Positions 17,307-26,342 of a DNA stretch of 64,000 bases are shown piece after piece; position 1 is the first letter of the stretch; each line of letters opens with the position of its first letter. Location: assembly GCA_003512955.1 (NCBI GenBank), contig DOTG01000048.1:1-64000 (forward strand). Direction: 5' to 3'. The position numbers were made by a program, and so were the translations under genes. The notes under the pieces were generated by a model. The model ran no database searches, was not told the DNA's origin, and was given only the letters and a program-made list of their open reading frames with translations. This DNA is from Marinilabiliales bacterium (GTDB lineage: Bacteria > Bacteroidota > Bacteroidia > Bacteroidales > SZUA-534).

Positions 17307-18728
17307 ATGAAAAAATTTTTACTTTCTATTTTTACTATTGTGATAGCTTTTTGTTTCAAGGGCTATTCTCAGGAAATTAATTTTGTTGAAATCTGGGCAA
17401 AATATGGGGATTCTGCTCCCAACTGGTTTACCGATGGAAGTGAGGTAGAGCAAGGCGATAATTCCTTTGGGGGCGTAGAACGGGGAATCGTTTACAGCGA
17501 TTATTCGGGACATGTTTATGTTTCAAGTAGGCATGCCGAAGATACAGATAGTGATGGGACACTTGATCAAGGGGAACCACATGTATATATTTTAGATCCC
17601 ATGACTGGTGAAGCACCAGCTTTTGGACCTTCAAAATTGTTGACTGCTGGCATCACTTCGGCTGACCAGTATTTTGGCGGTGGATATCCTTTAAACAACG
17701 TAACCTGTACCGAAGATGGGAGTATTTTTGCATGTAATATGACTTTGGCCTCAGGTCCAGACATTATCGGCGAAACAGGCGGAGTTACCGTTAAAGCTTT
17801 CCGTGTTTATCGTTGGAGCTGGGAACAGGATGTACCCCAGTGTATCATCGATTATAAAGAGGGTAGTTATCGCTTAGGCGACAAATTTTCCGTGGCAGGT
17901 AATTGGGAAACTCAGGCCTATATTTATGCGGCTCCCGGCGAAAGCAACAAATTATTGCGTTGGTCGGTAACTGCCGGGGTAGTTGCATCGGTACCTGAGG
18001 TTATTACCTTACAGGATGTTACCCAAGCCGGGACCTCTATCACGGTTGCTGCCGTACCCGATAAAGCAGATTGGATTTACGTGAGCGGAAAAGGTTTTCT
18101 GCCTACACTATTTAATACAGCAGGAGTTAACTTAACCCAAGTAGGAATTACCGCTGCCGGGTTACCTTCTTCGGTGATTGCCGGGCGTATTGTAAAATTT
18201 GATAACAAACTCTACATGGGTATGTTTAGTGGCGATCAAAGTGCTTTTGTGTTTAATATCTCAAAGCATGGTGAAAATGTGACCGATGCTGATATTATTG
18301 GTTTTACACCTACCTTTGGAACCCGGTACGACAATGCTTATGGCGAAGGTGCCGTTGAATTTGGTAAAATTGACAACCAATTGTATGTTTATGTATGTGC
18401 CCCGAGTAACGGAATAGCCTGTTACCGTATTGATGGGTTGGTATCCTTAAAAGAAAGGATGGTAACCAAAGATTTTCAATTATCGGCATTTCCTAATCCG
18501 GCAAACGATTACACTCAAGTATCATTCACGCTACCTGGCGATGCTCATGGAGCCGTATCTGTAAAGGTATTTGATGTAACAGGTCGTTTTATGGGAATTA
18601 CTGCTGGCAAAGCACAAGGCGGAGAACAGGTAATGGAAATCAATACTTCAAATCTGGCCCCAGGTACTTACATGTACCAAGTGGTGTATGGTAATAGAAT
18701 TGGAATTGAAAAGTTCATTGTTAAATAA
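17307..18728 (+). CDS. Secreted DUF4623-type propeller protein with T9SS domain
   Basis: The 473-residue protein has a signal peptide (1-21, ending GYSQ), a body of about 360 residues with beta-propeller-like strands (HVYILDPMTGE, EDGSIFACNMTL, YRLGDKFSVAGNW, LLRWSVTAG) and a T9SS type A sorting domain. The sorting domain has FPNPANDYTQVSF, VKVFDVTGR and LAPGTYMYQVVYGNRIGIEKFIVK pieces. The body resembles DUF4623, of unknown role. It is closely related in layout to the propeller parts of the next gene. Being cotranscribed with it, and near SusC/SusD, suggests a surface ligand-binding or scaffold role; the ligand is not known. Confidence 0.75.
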   Translation: MKKFLLSIFTIVIAFCFKGYSQEINFVEIWAKYGDSAPNWFTDGSEVEQGDNSFGGVERGIVYSDYSGHVYVSSRHAEDTDSDGTLDQGEPHVYILDPMTGEAPAFGPSKLLTAGITSADQYFGGGYPLNNVTCTEDGSIFACNMTLASGPDIIGETGGVTVKAFRVYRWSWEQDVPQCIIDYKEGSYRLGDKFSVAGNWETQAYIYAAPGESNKLLRWSVTAGVVASVPEVITLQDVTQAGTSITVAAVPDKADWIYVSGKGFLPTLFNTAGVNLTQVGITAAGLPSSVIAGRIVKFDNKLYMGMFSGDQSAFVFNISKHGENVTDADIIGFTPTFGTRYDNAYGEGAVEFGKIDNQLYVYVCAPSNGIACYRIDGLVSLKERMVTKDFQLSAFPNPANDYTQVSFTLPGDAHGAVSVKVFDVTGRFMGITAGKAQGGEQVMEINTSNLAPGTYMYQVVYGNRIGIEKFIVK

Positions 18729-18760
18729 ATCAATTAATTAATACCTAAAAATAAAGAATC

Positions 18761-21700
18761 ATGAAAGGAAAACTTACCTATTTAAGTAGGCTTTTGATTG
18801 CTGGTTTGCTTTTATTTAGCATGTCGGCAGTCGGACAAACCTTTACTGAATTATGGCGCGTGAGCGAAACTGCCAATGGTGGAGGTTGGATGCATTATTA
18901 CCGTGGAATTGCCTATGGCAATGATCATTTGTATGTGGCTGGAACACTTGGTTCTTCTACATTTGTGCAAACCAATCAATTAGTAAGGGTAATTGATATT
19001 TATACGGGAGAAACATTGGATACCCTCGATAATACCGGGGTTACTCCTTATGGTTATGGACTGAGGACTGTTCAGGTGAGTGATGATGGTTCTATTCTTG
19101 CAGCTAATATGACTCTTGATGCTTCGGCTGCACATCCCGTGGTAATCTGGAGATGGAAGGATGAGTTTAGCCAACCTGACTCTTTTACCTGTTTAAAAGT
19201 AGCTGGCAGGGTGGATATGTTTACTGTTGTTGGCGATGTTACAAAAAATGCTGTAATCATGGCCGGTGTCAATGGTAACTCAAAAGTAACCCGCCGCATC
19301 ATTACCGACGGTGTCATTGGTGACGAAACAGTCATTAGTTTAATAGGATTGCCTTCTACAGGTTCTATTACCAATGTATGCCCGACAGGTGTGGGTGCAA
19401 CCGATAAATTTTGGTACAACAATACTGCCATAAGTCCAATACTTTATAATGCTGATGGTACCATGGTTGGACAAATCCCGGCAGCATTATTTACCGCAGG
19501 AACAACCGGTACCATGAAAAATTTCACTTATAATGAAAAAGAGTATTTGCAGGTTGCAGATAGTGGTTTTTCACGATTGATTGATATTACCGGGAAACTA
19601 CCTCAGGACTTGACAATTAACGATGTTGTATTCTCAAATCTGGCAAGTGTTAATAATATTTACCAGGATGTAGATTACCGGATTGGGGAGGATGGTTCAC
19701 TTTCGCTTTATTCTTTTAGTGAAGTAAATTATATCTCTGCCATGGTTACAGAGGCTGCCCCAATTGCTATGGATTTATTGATGACTGGATTTGCCATGGT
19801 TGATTCTCTGGCTCAGGTTACTTATACCTATGTTGATATTAATGGCGATGCAGAAGGCCTCTCGTTATATTCATGGTACCTGTCCGATGATGACCAGGGA
19901 ACCAATAAAACCAAAGTGGGAACCGGTAACAGCTATACCTTCAACTATGAAGATTTAAACAAATACGTTTCGTTTGATGTTTTGGCAGTAGCCCTTACCG
20001 GGACTGCTTACGACAGTGCCAATTTGGTGATGTCAGAATATTTTGGCCCAGTAACAGCCAGTGCTCATAAGCCTACAGCTGCTGACCTTGCAATTACTGG
20101 CGATGCCTCGGTTTATAGTATCTTAACAGGCTCTTACACTTTTGCAGACGAAGATGATGATTTGGAAGGCGAATCAATTTTGAAATGGTGGAAAGCCGAC
20201 GATGCTTCTGGTACCAACGCGGTTCAAATTGCTGCCGACACCAACATGTACAAAGTAATGCCAACAGATACTGCAAAATTCATTATTTTCAGTGTCATCC
20301 CGGTATCGCAGTCGCCCAATTTCTCTCAAGGTGACTCAGCAGCCGTTGCAACAGCTGAAGAAGTTATCTTCCCGGCATTTGCCCCTGAAGCCAGCAATGT
20401 TGACATTTCAGGTATCGAAGAGGTAAGCCGTATTCTTTCAGGAGCCTATACGTATTCCGATTTGAATCTGGATATTGAAGGCGCCACAGAATTGAAATGG
20501 TACCGAGCCGACAATGCCACTGCCGAAAAAGCCGTGGTAGCTTCTGACACTAACCGTTACGAACTGGTGGCTGCCGACGAAGGTAAAATTGTATTCTTTG
20601 GTGTAAAACCTGTTACCGAACTGGGTGAAGTTGGAACCGAAGTATTTGATACCACCGGAGTTATTGCACCAAAACCAGCCGAGGCTCCTCCGGTTGCACA
20701 AAACGTGACACTTAAAGGAAATGCTGAAGTTGGTGTACTTTTAAGCGGCACTTATACCTATTTCGATTATACCGATGATGCTGAAGGTGAAACCATCATT
20801 AAATGGTATGTAGCCGATGATGCAACTGCTGCCAATAAAACGGAAATTACCGGAGCCGCCGGCAAACAAACCTATTTGGTACCAGAACAATATCTAGGTA
20901 AATATTTTGTATTTGAAGTAACTCCGGTAGCATTAACTGGTGGTTTATTGGTGGGTACTCCGGTGTTGGATACTACAATAGCCGCTACAGTTGCCGATGC
21001 CAACGATGGTGACTTCGAGCGTGTATTTATTGGTGCCGCAAAAAGCAATACATTGCCTTACTACATGGCAGCAACAGGAAGTGTTGAACGGAACTTTGCC
21101 ATAGGCGACGAACATATTTATATTGCCAGCCGCAATGGCGGAACACGCCTATATATGCTTGATAAAACTGATGGTTCTTATATTGGTGAAATGAATACCG
21201 AAGGAATGGATATCGGTTTATTCAAAATCAGCGACGTGGAAGTATCAGCCGATGGCCAAATCTTGGCTTGCCCGTTACAAATCAATGCCAGCACTGAACC
21301 ATTTGTCATCTATAAATGGGAAAATGAACTGGCTGCTCCTGTAAAATGGATTGAATATACCGCTACCGAAGCCTTACGTTTGGGTGATAAATTCACTGTT
21401 GTTGGCGATGTTTCTGACGAAGCCGTAATTTATGCAGTAGCTTCTGCCGGAAGTAAGGTTGTACGTTGGGCAGTAACCGGAGGCGTGGTTGGTGAACCAA
21501 CAGTTATTGCCTTAGAAGGTACAACATCAGTAGGTTCTACTCCTGCCGCCTATCCATACAGTGTGAGTGCCGAAAGCAACTTTATTGTTGATGGCCGCGG
21601 TTTCCAAGCTCAAATCTTTGATAAAGATGGTATGAAAGTAGGTGCATTAGAGGGAATTGGTCAATCAAACAACCAATCGAACTCACCAAATATTTTCTAT

Positions 21701-22813
21701 TATAAAGGCCGTACCATGGTAGCTTTCCATCAAAAGAATGAAGCTTCGAAATGGAACATCATTGTGCAAGATATTACCTCGATACCTCACGTAACCGTTG
21801 GTGTATCTGAGGTTCTTTCTGATGCCAATCAGGAATTAGGCGGGGTACATGTAGAAGTGGATGATGAATTCTTCCATCTGTATATGCTATCAGCAAATAA
21901 CGGTATCGCCCGTTTTAAAGGTTTGCTGGAATTGCCAACCATACAATATGCCGAAACCAGCACCGATGGGAACATGCTTCACGCCTGGTTCTCTAAAAAC
22001 ATGACCGATTCTGTTGGTTTTGCAACAGGTTGGACCGTGATGGTGAACGATGCTCAGGTAGCTGTGGATACTTTGTACGGCGGTACCGGGGACAATGAAT
22101 TGGCATTTGAACTGGCATCTGCAATTACCGAAGGTCAGGTGGTGACTATCAATTATGATGGTTCCGGAACCGTAGTATCATTTGATGGTATGCCTTTAGG
22201 GGCTTTCGAAAGTGCATTTAATGTGGTGAATATTGTAGGCGCCGATGTACCGACTGCCAGCAACGTAAGCATTGTGGGTAATCCTTACAAAGACAGCACG
22301 TTGATCGGAAATTACACCTTTGCCGACCTGGATGGTGATTTGGAAGGCGCCAGCGAATACCAATGGTGGTATGCAAGCGACGAAAATGGTACCGACAAGT
22401 TGAAAGTGTTAGGAGGTACCAATAAAACCTATGTAGTAGAAGCCGATTACAATGGCAAATACCTGGCTTTCGAGGTGACTCCAGTTTCAGCTACCGGTGG
22501 AATGGATTATCTGGTTGGTGAACCTGCAATGTCAACATTCGTTAAAGTCCTGGTGGTTGGAATCGGGCAAGATGCTATGTCTGCTATAGCTGTATTCCCA
22601 AATCCTGTAAACCGTCAATTGACAATTACGGACACACGTAATATTGTAACTGTTCAGGTGATTGACTATACAGGCCGTTTGGTGATGACTCAAAATAACC
22701 AAGGTGAAAATGAACTTTCTATCAACGTAAGTTCATTGCAACCGGGAGTTTATATGGTACAACTTGTTGATGCTAATAATCAAACATCTGTACGTAAAAT
22801 TGTTAAAGAATAG
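18761..22813 (+). CDS. Large surface protein: two DUF4623-like propellers, five ~100-residue repeats, T9SS domain
   Basis: The 1350-residue protein begins with a signal peptide (1-25). Propeller-like region 1 covers about 26-330. Four tandem Ig-like repeats start near residues 332, 437, 541 and 644; each opens with P-x-A-x-x and holds a YTYxDxxxDxEG and a KWYxADDAT-type motif. Propeller-like region 2 spans about 750-1065 (RLGDKFTVVGDVSDEAVIYA), then an SwmB-like domain (about 1070-1155). A fifth repeat starts near 1162, and a T9SS domain (about 1272-1350; VFPNPVNRQLTI, LQPGVYMVQLVD) closes the protein. No catalytic residues are recognisable. It is likely a surface-anchored binding or adhesive protein working with the 473-residue paralogue 32 bp upstream. 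Confidence 0.75.
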   Translation: MKGKLTYLSRLLIAGLLLFSMSAVGQTFTELWRVSETANGGGWMHYYRGIAYGNDHLYVAGTLGSSTFVQTNQLVRVIDIYTGETLDTLDNTGVTPYGYGLRTVQVSDDGSILAANMTLDASAAHPVVIWRWKDEFSQPDSFTCLKVAGRVDMFTVVGDVTKNAVIMAGVNGNSKVTRRIITDGVIGDETVISLIGLPSTGSITNVCPTGVGATDKFWYNNTAISPILYNADGTMVGQIPAALFTAGTTGTMKNFTYNEKEYLQVADSGFSRLIDITGKLPQDLTINDVVFSNLASVNNIYQDVDYRIGEDGSLSLYSFSEVNYISAMVTEAAPIAMDLLMTGFAMVDSLAQVTYTYVDINGDAEGLSLYSWYLSDDDQGTNKTKVGTGNSYTFNYEDLNKYVSFDVLAVALTGTAYDSANLVMSEYFGPVTASAHKPTAADLAITGDASVYSILTGSYTFADEDDDLEGESILKWWKADDASGTNAVQIAADTNMYKVMPTDTAKFIIFSVIPVSQSPNFSQGDSAAVATAEEVIFPAFAPEASNVDISGIEEVSRILSGAYTYSDLNLDIEGATELKWYRADNATAEKAVVASDTNRYELVAADEGKIVFFGVKPVTELGEVGTEVFDTTGVIAPKPAEAPPVAQNVTLKGNAEVGVLLSGTYTYFDYTDDAEGETIIKWYVADDATAANKTEITGAAGKQTYLVPEQYLGKYFVFEVTPVALTGGLLVGTPVLDTTIAATVADANDGDFERVFIGAAKSNTLPYYMAATGSVERNFAIGDEHIYIASRNGGTRLYMLDKTDGSYIGEMNTEGMDIGLFKISDVEVSADGQILACPLQINASTEPFVIYKWENELAAPVKWIEYTATEALRLGDKFTVVGDVSDEAVIYAVASAGSKVVRWAVTGGVVGEPTVIALEGTTSVGSTPAAYPYSVSAESNFIVDGRGFQAQIFDKDGMKVGALEGIGQSNNQSNSPNIFYYKGRTMVAFHQKNEASKWNIIVQDITSIPHVTVGVSEVLSDANQELGGVHVEVDDEFFHLYMLSANNGIARFKGLLELPTIQYAETSTDGNMLHAWFSKNMTDSVGFATGWTVMVNDAQVAVDTLYGGTGDNELAFELASAITEGQVVTINYDGSGTVVSFDGMPLGAFESAFNVVNIVGADVPTASNVSIVGNPYKDSTLIGNYTFADLDGDLEGASEYQWWYASDENGTDKLKVLGGTNKTYVVEADYNGKYLAFEVTPVSATGGMDYLVGEPAMSTFVKVLVVGIGQDAMSAIAVFPNPVNRQLTITDTRNIVTVQVIDYTGRLVMTQNNQGENELSINVSSLQPGVYMVQLVDANNQTSVRKIVKE

Positions 22814-22822
22814 CTAATTGAT

Positions 22823-22854
22823 AAAGGGCAGGTTCATTGGACCTGCCCTTTTTT
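22823..22854 (+). terminator. Strong intrinsic terminator after the DUF4623 pair
   Basis: AAAGGGCAGGT (22823-22833) pairs perfectly with ACCTGCCCTTT (22841-22851) around a 7-base loop, followed by T residues. It separates the DUF4623 pair from the amidase-SusCD genes. Confidence 0.9.
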
Positions 22855-22966
22855 AAATTACATTTTATTGGAAATGTAATCGTTCCGCTACTTCATCTCA
22901 GTTATCTTAGTTGAAGGGCTTTAAAACAATTCAATACGTTTTTTGAATGACTAACAAACTACCCTA

Positions 22967-23773
22967 GTGAAAAACTTATTCATTTTATTCCTTTTTATAA
23001 TCCCCATGAGCCTTATTGCTCAGGAAATACATGTTACCCAAACAACAAAGCTGGAAATTGGGCATCCGGCTTATTTCCCCAGTTTTGGGAATAATAAAGA
23101 TATTTTACTGATTTCTAGCCCTAATTATAAAGGGCTAACAGTTTTTAACATCTCGGATAATTCTGAGATATTTATTACCGATGCATTAGGTGCGGGGAAT
23201 CAGCCTGTAATGGAATCATCAGGTAAAATCACCTATCACGGAATTAAATTCCATAGAGGGAGAAAACAACGGGTTGAAATGAATTTTAAAACCGATTTTC
23301 AATCTGTTAATAAAGTAAACATTGAAAATAATATCCAGGTTAAAGTAGATGGTAAACAACTTAAAATCTATCGAAACAACCAATTGAAATCTACTATACA
23401 GCCTTTGGGAAACTATTATTATCTGTGGGCAAGTGTTTCCCCCAATCAAGAGCAACTGCTATTCACGGTGGTCGGTAAAGGTACCTTTGTTTCCGATTTA
23501 CAAGGAAACTCAATTCAGGAAATTGGCTATTTAAATGCCCCTCAATGGTTAAACAACCAATGGGTAGTGGGCATGAACGATAAAGATGACGGAGAACAAA
23601 TATTATCGTCTACCATTGAAGCAGTTTATGTGAAAACTCTAAAACGAACAACATTGACCGAGGCAACTGAGGTTGTTGCCTTGTATCCAAGAATATCTCC
23701 GACCAGCGACAGGCTTGTATTTCATACCCCAGTAGGTGAAATTTACACCCTTGAATTTACTATTAACGATTGA
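22967..23773 (+). CDS. Exported TolB/WD40-like propeller protein, function unknown
   Basis: This 268-residue protein starts with GTG and a signal peptide (1-18, ending SLIAQ). The body has repeated beta-propeller-type segments: HPAYFPSFGNNKDILLISS, YLWASVSPNQEQLLFTVVGKG, NAPQWLNNQWVVGMNDKDDGEQI and YPRISPTSDRLVFHTPVGEIY. These are like PD40/TolB blades. No enzyme motif is present. It precedes the amidase gene with only a few bases between them, so the two are probably translated from one message. It may help the amidase find or hold its substrate (inference). Confidence 0.75.
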   Translation: MKNLFILFLFIIPMSLIAQEIHVTQTTKLEIGHPAYFPSFGNNKDILLISSPNYKGLTVFNISDNSEIFITDALGAGNQPVMESSGKITYHGIKFHRGRKQRVEMNFKTDFQSVNKVNIENNIQVKVDGKQLKIYRNNQLKSTIQPLGNYYYLWASVSPNQEQLLFTVVGKGTFVSDLQGNSIQEIGYLNAPQWLNNQWVVGMNDKDDGEQILSSTIEAVYVKTLKRTTLTEATEVVALYPRISPTSDRLVFHTPVGEIYTLEFTIND

Positions 23774-23816
23774 TGTCATGGATCAGATTATTCATATACA
23801 CCAACTGACACTTAAA

Positions 23817-26168
23817 ATGTACCATCGGCTTTTTATTATTGCAATACTTGCATCCCTTTCAGTTTCCGGATTTGCACAAACTCCCGATTTTACAGGGATT
23901 AAAGTAATGTTAAATCCGGGTCACGGGGGGCACGATTCCGATGACCGTGGTATGCCCAATGGCTTTTGGGAATCGGAAGGAAACCTGACTAAAGGGTTGT
24001 GGCTCCGCGATCTGCTGGAGGCCCGTGGCTGCGAGGTTGTCATGTCGCGGGTAGAAAACCGTACCGAAGATGATCTTCCATTATCGCAAATTGCAGAAAT
24101 GGCCAATGCCAATAATGTGGATGTCTTTTTAAGCATACATTCCAATGCCGGTAACCAGTCGTCGAATTATTGCATGACCATCTTTAACGGCAAAAGCGAA
24201 TCGCCCGCCATTCCCGAAGCTAAAGTCTGGGCACAGGTTTTATGGCAGCACCTGGTATCGAACCAAGCCACCTATTGGACCAGTATTGCAGAGCACTTTA
24301 TTGGGGATCTGACCCTGAATCCTTCATGGACTACTGGGTATGGGGTTTTGTATCCTTTAGAGGTTCCGGGAATCATTTCCGAGGGTAGCTTTCACGATTA
24401 TCAACCGGAGATGGATCGGCTTTTAAGCATTGAATACCGCTACCAGGAAGCCTGGAACATGTTGTTTGCCCTCGAAGAATATTTCAACCTTCCCGGGAAC
24501 GAAATCACAGGGTTAATTACAGGGATTATCCGCGATTCGCTGTTGGTAAAACCTAATTACACGCAACCCAATGCAGCCGATAAATACGAAGTGGTAAACC
24601 AGGCAAAGGTAGAACTTCTCGAAACTTCAAAAGTCTTTAATGTTGATTCGCTGAATACCGGTTTTTATTATTTCGACAGCCTTACCCCGGGCAATTACCA
24701 TTTGGTGTTTTCGGCCAAAGGATATTTTAACGATACCGTTGAGATCGAAGTTACGGCACATCAATTCAGTTACTTGAATTACTGGATGCATGCTGACAAA
24801 ACCATGCCACCGGATATTACTTATATTAACCCAATTAATGGCCAAACCATCAATTGTTTCGATCCGATAACCTTCACTTTTAGTATGAATATGGATTCGG
24901 CCTCTTTTGCCGGTGCGTTTACGATAGAACCAGCCATAGATGGTGCCATCACCTGGGATGATAAAAAACTAAATGCTACATTTCAGCCCGGTATTCCTTA
25001 TGAAATGAATGCTGATTATGTAGTCACCATCGATTCTACAGCCAAACACCAATGGGGGGTGGCATTGGGAAAGATAGTTACTACATCGTTCCATACCGGA
25101 AACCGGAACAGGTATCTGGTGGTCTCCAGTTTTCCACAAACCGGCCAAACAGAGGTAAGTCCGTATCTTCAGTTCCGGGCTATTTTTGATGCCCCCCTTG
25201 ATAATACCTCTTTAATCAACGCGGTTTCCATCAAAACCGAAGAAGGAGCAGCCATAGGGACTAAAGGGGCATTCATTTACACCATCGACGGAAAGGGGCA
25301 TTACTATTTTAGTCCCGAACAACCCTTGGAGTATCAGAAAAGTTATACATTGGTATTGAAAGGCACCATTAAAGATAATATCCATATTCCGTTAGTTGAC
25401 GATGTGGAAATTCCTTTTTCAACGCAGGCACCTATTCCCGATTTAACTATCTTAAATGAATGGGAAAGCCTTTCGGAGTGGGCCGTTGACTATACAAACA
25501 GTACCAATATTGATCAAAATACGTTCCTGTATAAATGGAATAAAGATTTTCGTTCAGGGGCAGCATCTATGTTGCTCAGGTATAAGTTTCTAAACTCCTC
25601 AGGTGTTGTAAAGATAATCCCTCAAAGCCAGCTTTTACTGGCTACAGAACACAATCATTTAGGGATGTGGGTTTGGGGGGAAATGAGCCAAAACAGTATT
25701 GGAATGGTGTTTAATAACTCCATAACCGATACCCTTTGCACCCTTGATTTTGCGGGTTGGAGATACTGTACAGCAGCTATTCCGGTAGGGGCTACCGAGA
25801 TTGAATATTTACAATTGATTCAATCAAACGGTGGAGCTGCTACAGGCGATATTTATTTTGATGCGTTGAGCCAGTTTCAGGTGACCGGAATAAAGACCTC
25901 AGAGGATGAATCCTCAACGATTCGGGTTTTTCCCAATCCAGCAGCTTGTCAGCAGATAAAAGTGGTGGGATTGAAACAAAATCAAACCGTTTCTTACCAA
26001 ATTCAATCGGTTACTGCGCAGGTAGTGAATGCCGGTATTCTTGTTACAGATGCTTTTGGAATGACCAGTTTGGACATTTCAGGGCTTAAAGGTCAAGGAT
26101 GGCATTTTTACCTGTTGATTTTAGAGGATGAGACGCATCAGCAGGCATTGAAAATCTTAATTAAATAA
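23817..26168 (+). CDS. T9SS-secreted N-acetylmuramoyl-L-alanine amidase
   Basis: I chose the ATG at 23817, which gives a signal peptide (MYHRLFIIAILASLSVSGFA); in-frame starts at 23778 and 23736 add a stretch overlapping the previous gene. In this numbering the Amidase_3 domain (about 25-245) has NPGHGG (His36), WESEGN (Glu54), SIHSNAG (His108) and GIISEGSFHD (catalytic Glu). All zinc and catalytic positions are therefore present. A carboxypeptidase-regulatory-like domain (about 250-345), two Ig-like domains (about 350-560), a carbohydrate-binding-like region and a T9SS tail (VFPNPAACQQIKVVG) follow. It should cut the MurNAc-L-Ala amide bond at the cell surface or outside, leaving denuded glycan for the DigH-like enzymes. 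Confidence 0.9.
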   Translation: MYHRLFIIAILASLSVSGFAQTPDFTGIKVMLNPGHGGHDSDDRGMPNGFWESEGNLTKGLWLRDLLEARGCEVVMSRVENRTEDDLPLSQIAEMANANNVDVFLSIHSNAGNQSSNYCMTIFNGKSESPAIPEAKVWAQVLWQHLVSNQATYWTSIAEHFIGDLTLNPSWTTGYGVLYPLEVPGIISEGSFHDYQPEMDRLLSIEYRYQEAWNMLFALEEYFNLPGNEITGLITGIIRDSLLVKPNYTQPNAADKYEVVNQAKVELLETSKVFNVDSLNTGFYYFDSLTPGNYHLVFSAKGYFNDTVEIEVTAHQFSYLNYWMHADKTMPPDITYINPINGQTINCFDPITFTFSMNMDSASFAGAFTIEPAIDGAITWDDKKLNATFQPGIPYEMNADYVVTIDSTAKHQWGVALGKIVTTSFHTGNRNRYLVVSSFPQTGQTEVSPYLQFRAIFDAPLDNTSLINAVSIKTEEGAAIGTKGAFIYTIDGKGHYYFSPEQPLEYQKSYTLVLKGTIKDNIHIPLVDDVEIPFSTQAPIPDLTILNEWESLSEWAVDYTNSTNIDQNTFLYKWNKDFRSGAASMLLRYKFLNSSGVVKIIPQSQLLLATEHNHLGMWVWGEMSQNSIGMVFNNSITDTLCTLDFAGWRYCTAAIPVGATEIEYLQLIQSNGGAATGDIYFDALSQFQVTGIKTSEDESSTIRVFPNPAACQQIKVVGLKQNQTVSYQIQSVTAQVVNAGILVTDAFGMTSLDISGLKGQGWHFYLLILEDETHQQALKILIK

Positions 26169-26220
26169 AAAAGTAGTAGGTTTTTCTCATAATAATGTTA
26201 GATAGTTTAGTAGTGTGGTG

Positions 26221-26277
26221 AAATGGCTGGATGAAGACTCCGATAACTTTACACAAGCTAGTAGTTCAGCCATTTTT
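26221..26277 (+). terminator. Long-loop hairpin between amidase and susC genes
   Basis: AAATGGCTG (26221-26229) pairs perfectly with CAGCCATTT (26267-26275) across a 37-base loop, ending in five T. It may be a weak terminator or a processing or attenuation element that sets amidase versus SusC levels. Confidence 0.35.
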
Positions 26278-26342
26278 AAAAATTTCAAAAGGGTTATCAA
26301 ATCATTTAATTATAGCAAAATTAACTTAGTAATATCAATTTT

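Noticed and set aside
19758..20990. Regular ~310-bp spaced similarity, first considered as DNA repeats or a CRISPR-like array
   Set aside because: The units are protein-level Ig-like repeats of about 100 residues within one gene; DNA identity is low and there are no short identical repeats with spacers.
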